NCBI RefSeq assembly: GCF_009910705.1
Contig: NZ_JAAAXJ010000002.1
Location: 372,001-436,000 of the forward strand
Direction of reading: 5' to 3'
DNA: 64,000 nt
Source: Microvirga arsenatis
GTDB lineage: Bacteria > Pseudomonadota > Alphaproteobacteria > Rhizobiales > Beijerinckiaceae
Shown: positions 60,823 to 64,000 of the stretch, one piece after another
How the letters are laid out: the number at the start of each line of letters is the position of its first letter
How positions within the stretch are numbered: the first letter of the stretch is position 1
Made by a program: the position numbers and the translations under genes
The notes under the pieces: generated by a model
Told to the model about the DNA's origin: nothing
Database searches by the model: none
Seen by the model: only the letters and a program-made list of their open reading frames with translations

Positions 60823-62006
60823 TGCCTCCGCGCCCGCCCCGTCGTCACGAAGAGGATGAGCGCCAGCACGCCGGTGGCGGCGATGGTGGCGGGCAGGGGA
60901 ATGGCCGATCCGTCGAGGTTGCGTCCGAGCCCGATGCCGACGATGGCGGCAAAGGTCATCTGGCAGATGCCCAGCAGCGAGGAGGCCGCGCCGGCGCGCT
61001 CCGGGAAGGGCATCAGCGCCGAGGCCATGGATTGCGGCATGGTGAGCCCGACGCCGATGCCGTAGACCGCCATGGGGGCGCTGATGCCGAGTGAGGACGG
61101 CACGCCCAGGAGCACCAGGACGAGCATGGTCGCGCCGCCGAGCGCCAGGCATGTCACCCCGAGCTGGATCGTGCCGTCGAGCCCGCGCCGGCCGACGAGA
61201 TGCTGCGCGAGATACGTGCCGCCGATGAAGCCCACCACCACGAAGGTGAAGGAGAAGGCGTAGGACAGCTCGTCCAGGCCGTAGATCCTCTGCAGCACGA
61301 AGGACGAACCGGAGATGAAGGCGAAGAGCCCGCCATAGGTGAGCATGGAGAGGCCCACATAGGTGCGGTAGCCCTTGTGCCCGAGCAGGATTCCGAAGCC
61401 GCGCAGGATGGCCGCGAAGGAGATCGGCACCTCCGATTTCTTCCGGATGCTCTCGGGCATGCGCAGGCCGATGACGGCCGCCATGGCGATGCCGAACAGG
61501 ATCGACACCGCGAAGGTCACGCGCCACCCGCTGAACCGCTCGATGACGCCGCCGAGGATCGGGGCTGCCGCCGGCACGACGCCCATGATCGTGCCCATGC
61601 GCGACAATTCCCGGCCCGCCCGCGGGCCCTCGTAGAAGTCGCGCACGATGGCGCGCCCGAGCACGATGGGGCCGGAGGCGCCCAGCGCCTGCAGGAAGCG
61701 GGCGCCGATCAGGGTCTCGATATTGGGCGAGAGCGCGCAGATCAGGCTCGCCAGCGTGAAGAGCCCGAGCCCGAAGAGCAGCACGGGCTTCCTTCCGATC
61801 CGGTCGGACACCGGACCGTAGACGAACTGGCCGGCCGCGAAGCCGAGGAGGAAGGCCGAGAGCGTGAGCTGCGTCTGGCCCGTGGTGGCCTCGAGCCCCG
61901 ACGCGATCGCGGGAAGCGACGGCAGGTACATGTCCGTGGACAGGGGTCCGAGCGCGGTGAGCAGCGCCAGGACGACGGTGAGGGCCAGGGTGTCGGGCTT
62001 GAGCAT
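60807..62006 (-). CDS. Bcr/CflA-type MFS multidrug exporter
   Basis: A 399-residue, 12-helix transporter. Marks: LGPLSTDMYLPSLPAIASG in helix 1 (Bcr/CflA D-motif), GPVSDRIGRKPVLLFGLGLF in loop 2-3, and RAIVRDFYEGPRAGRELSRM after helix 4. It exports drugs or sulfonamide-like compounds by proton exchange. ATG 62006 is chosen; a longer frame starts in unlikely sequence. Confidence 0.92.
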   Translation of the reverse strand: MLKPDTLALTVVLALLTALGPLSTDMYLPSLPAIASGLEATTGQTQLTLSAFLLGFAAGQFVYGPVSDRIGRKPVLLFGLGLFTLASLICALSPNIETLIGARFLQALGASGPIVLGRAIVRDFYEGPRAGRELSRMGTIMGVVPAAAPILGGVIERFSGWRVTFAVSILFGIAMAAVIGLRMPESIRKKSEVPISFAAILRGFGILLGHKGYRTYVGLSMLTYGGLFAFISGSSFVLQRIYGLDELSYAFSFTFVVVGFIGGTYLAQHLVGRRGLDGTIQLGVTCLALGGATMLVLVLLGVPSSLGISAPMAVYGIGVGLTMPQSMASALMPFPERAGAASSLLGICQMTFAAIVGIGLGRNLDGSAIPLPATIAATGVLALILFVTTGRARRHQPGG

Positions 62007-62181
62007 GTCTTCGGGACGGCAGCGATGGTGACAGGTGGGACTAAGCCGAAATGCGGGACCTGTCACTCTTTAAGACGGCTGCTCGCAGGATCGCCGGCTG
62101 AAGACAGCGCCGTCCTTAAACTTCCTGCGGCGGATCGAACGCAAGCCCTCTGCCGCATCCGGCCGGGATCGGCAGCCTGGC

Positions 62182-62865
62182 TCAATCGCGAAAGGCGCCT
62201 TCGACCGGCGCCGACAGCCTTTCATCCGCCGCGCGGATCTCCGCCACGACCCTCGCGCAGGAGGGACGCTCGCCCAGCCGCGCATACCAGGCCGCCAGAG
62301 CCTCGTGCCCTCTCAGCGACGGGCCGGCCAGGCGCCTCGTCCAGAACACGCTCATGAACACGGCGATGTCGGCGGCCGAGAAGGCGCCGCAGAAATAGTC
62401 CCGGCCCCGGAGCTGCCGGTCGAGTTCGGCGAAATGGCCGGCGAGCGCCGGCTCGGCCTCCCTGGCCTTCAGCTCCTTCGCGTTCCAGCGCTCCGGATCG
62501 TCCGGCCTCGGCTCGGTGCGGTGCATGAGAAAGCGCAAGGGGGCGAGCATCACCTCGTCGGCGAACACGTCGAGGAGGCGGCAGCGGGCGCGCTCCTGGG
62601 CCAAGCGCGGATAGAGCGAGGGCTCGGGATAGGCATCCTCGAGATATTCGAGGATCACGGTCGAATCGTAGAGGGACAGGCTCCCGTCCACGAGGACCGG
62701 AACCTGTCCCTTGGGGTTGGCGGCCAGAACGTCCGGGTGCTTGGGGGCATAGCCCGCCGTCTGGCTGAAGGCGACCTCGACGCGCTCGAAGGCGAGCCCC
62801 TTCTCGTGAAGAGCGATCTCCACCTTGCGGGAGAAAAGGCTCAAGGGGCCGGAATAGAGCTTCAT
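62182..62865 (-). CDS. Glutathione S-transferase
   Basis: A 227-residue protein. The thioredoxin-like domain is at 1-78 with SLFSRKVEIALHEKG, the Pro-containing QVPVLVD and DSTVILEYLE (Ser contacts glutathione). A helical domain follows with FSAADIAVFMSVFW. Conjugates or isomerises small electrophiles in the cytoplasm. ATG 62865. Confidence 0.92.
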   Translation of the reverse strand: MKLYSGPLSLFSRKVEIALHEKGLAFERVEVAFSQTAGYAPKHPDVLAANPKGQVPVLVDGSLSLYDSTVILEYLEDAYPEPSLYPRLAQERARCRLLDVFADEVMLAPLRFLMHRTEPRPDDPERWNAKELKAREAEPALAGHFAELDRQLRGRDYFCGAFSAADIAVFMSVFWTRRLAGPSLRGHEALAAWYARLGERPSCARVVAEIRAADERLSAPVEGAFRD

Positions 62866-62884
62866 CGGGGCGCCTTTCGTGGGA

Positions 62885-63124
62885 TCAACGGCTGAAGGGT
62901 GACGGCAGGTGGTCCTGCCAGGAAGCCTCATTCAAGCCGTCCACATCGGCCCGCGACAACCCGATATCGGCGAGCGCATGGTCGTCGAGTTCGTAGAGCG
63001 TCTTCACGGTCCGACGCCGGTCGAGCCAGGCCTCGTAGCGCAGCAGCAGGCCCATGATCGTGGTCCGGCTCTCGCGGCGGGCAGTGTGGAGCCCAAGATT
63101 TGCTGTGGCATATCCGGTCGCCAT
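62885..63124 (-). CDS. DUF1127 small protein
   Basis: A 79-residue protein whose residues 30-65 (WLDRRRTVKTLYELDDHALA, then DIGLSRADVD) are the Arg-rich DUF1127 (YjiS-like) motif. In alphaproteobacteria these proteins bind RNA or take part in phosphate and carbon metabolism. AAGGAG precedes ATG 63124. It is 19 nt upstream of the GST gene and divergent from the LysR gene. Confidence 0.88.
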   Translation of the reverse strand: MATGYATANLGLHTARRESRTTIMGLLLRYEAWLDRRRTVKTLYELDDHALADIGLSRADVDGLNEASWQDHLPSPFSR

Positions 63125-63247
63125 GACAGATCTCCTTCGATGGCGTTTCGCTGGAGAAGAATGTGCTCCCGTGATAGGCTTCCGGCAAACGAGAAGTTCT
63201 TGCCTCTCGCCCAAGAAAAACTTGGGCTGAACAGCCCCCGGAGCGTC

Positions 63248-64000
63248 ATGTCCCGCCGCCGACTGCCCCCGCTCAATGCCCTGCGCGCCTTCGAGGCCGC
63301 CGCCCGCCACCTCAATTTCGAGAAGGCGGGCGACGAGATCGCGGTGACGGCCAGCGCCGTGGGCCAGCAGGTGAAGGCGCTCGAGGCCTGGCTCGGGCGC
63401 CCGCTCTTCCTGCGCCACCCGAGCCGCGGCGTGGCGCTCACGCCCTTGGGGGAGCGCTACGCCGCGGCGCTCTCCGGCATCCTCGACCGGCTCGACGAGG
63501 CCACCGCCCAGGCCCTGCGGCCGGAGGCGTCGAACGTCATCACCGTGAGCGCCATGCCGAGCCTCGCCTCGAACTGGCTCATCCCCCGCCTCGGCTCGTT
63601 CCGGGACCGTCACCCGGAGCTCGACGTCCGGGTCTCGGTCTCGATGAAGCTCACCGATTTCGCGCGGGAGGACGTGGACATCGCGATCCGCTTCGGGCGC
63701 GGGGATTACCCGGGCCTGCGCACGGACCTGCTGATGGAGGAGTTCTTCTTTGCCGTGTGCAGCGCGAACCTGCTCAACAATCCGGAGCGGCCCCTGAGGG
63801 AGCCTGCGGACCTGCGCCATCACACGCTCATCCACGAGACCGTGGACGGCGTGCTCGACTACGTCACCTGGGACCGATGGCTGAAGGCCGTCGGCGTCGA
63901 GGGCGTCGACACCTCCCGCGGCCCGCGCTTCACCCACACCTATCTCTGCCTGCAGGCGGCGGCCTCCGGCCAGGGCGTGGCGCTCGCCACCAGCGTCCTC
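63248..64000 (+). CDS. LysR-family regulator (GcvA-like), 3'-truncated by the window
   Basis: 251 residues are visible; the frame is open at the right edge. The N-terminal winged helix is at ~5-65 (LNALRAFEAAARHLNFEKAG, then VTASAVGQQVKALEAWLGRP), and the effector domain starts near 95 (ITVSAMPSLASNWLIPRLGS) with DIAIRFGRGDYPGL. PLNALRAFEAAARHLNF is typical of GcvA-type LysR proteins. Divergent from the DUF1127 gene, a likely target. Confidence 0.92.
   Translation, partial: MSRRRLPPLNALRAFEAAARHLNFEKAGDEIAVTASAVGQQVKALEAWLGRPLFLRHPSRGVALTPLGERYAAALSGILDRLDEATAQALRPEASNVITVSAMPSLASNWLIPRLGSFRDRHPELDVRVSVSMKLTDFAREDVDIAIRFGRGDYPGLRTDLLMEEFFFAVCSANLLNNPERPLREPADLRHHTLIHETVDGVLDYVTWDRWLKAVGVEGVDTSRGPRFTHTYLCLQAAASGQGVALATSVL

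Overview
The window looks like a chromosomal (or large-replicon) segment of a GC-rich alphaproteobacterium of the Rhizobiales, most likely Methylobacteriaceae such as Microvirga or Methylobacterium. That assignment is inference from gene content: a NepR-like anti-sigma fragment, the UdgX / radical SAM pair, a TRAP transporter, DUF1127, RecX, a YcaQ-type glycosylase, dispersed short palindromic repeats and many TTG/GTG starts. No rRNA, tRNA or CRISPR was recognised.

Positions 1-19.9 kb are accessory DNA. The right part (9.4-19.9 kb) is a Tn7-like transposition module read rightwards: two odd small proteins that look like pieces of a TnsB/Mu-type transposase without the catalytic core, a hypothetical protein, TnsA-like endonuclease, TnsB-like DD(35)E transposase, TnsC-like AAA+ ATPase and two consecutive TniQ/TnsD-like proteins with long C-terminal helix-turn-helix arrays. 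A cluster of iterated TTCGCA motifs (19,742-19,887) and a strong terminator follow the second tniQ; this is the probable right end. The left end was not found and may lie outside the window.

The left part (1-8.3 kb) looks like cargo. A leftward six-gene operon encodes a large protein with a DUF6634-like C-terminus, a small basic protein, a metallophosphoesterase, an AAA+ ATPase, a second metallophosphoesterase that has lost several metal/catalytic residues, and a DnaQ/PolB-type 3'-5' exonuclease. A paralogue of the first protein follows under its own promoter and runs off the left edge. A divergent XRE-type regulator lies at the operon head. Three near-identical 15-bp palindromes overlap -10 boxes in front of the operon, in front of the second paralogue, and in front of a rightward transcript heading to the transposition genes. 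I propose these as operators of the XRE protein, linking cargo and element. I know of no described system with this composition.

From 20.3 kb onward the content is ordinary chromosome: an orphan NepR-like protein, a chemoreceptor and a diguanylate cyclase; YCII, VOC and MarR genes; patatin, HNH, BON, HAD, SemiSWEET and esterase genes; MipA/OmpV; a QueD homologue without its usual cysteine; a GGDEF-EAL protein with a molybdopterin-fold partner; a ring-cleaving dioxygenase, an M20 hydrolase and an ABC exporter; an AT-rich membrane-protein gene of foreign appearance; a HerA-like ATPase, two MFS pumps, a YcaQ-type glycosylase, PAP2-RecX, OsmC and a TRAP operon; the radical SAM / UdgX DNA-repair pair; a Crp/Fnr regulator, a Na+/H+ antiporter, PBP1A, GST and DUF1127; and a LysR regulator cut by the right edge. 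Intergenic spaces carry several families of ~90-220 bp inverted-repeat (REP/MITE-like) elements.
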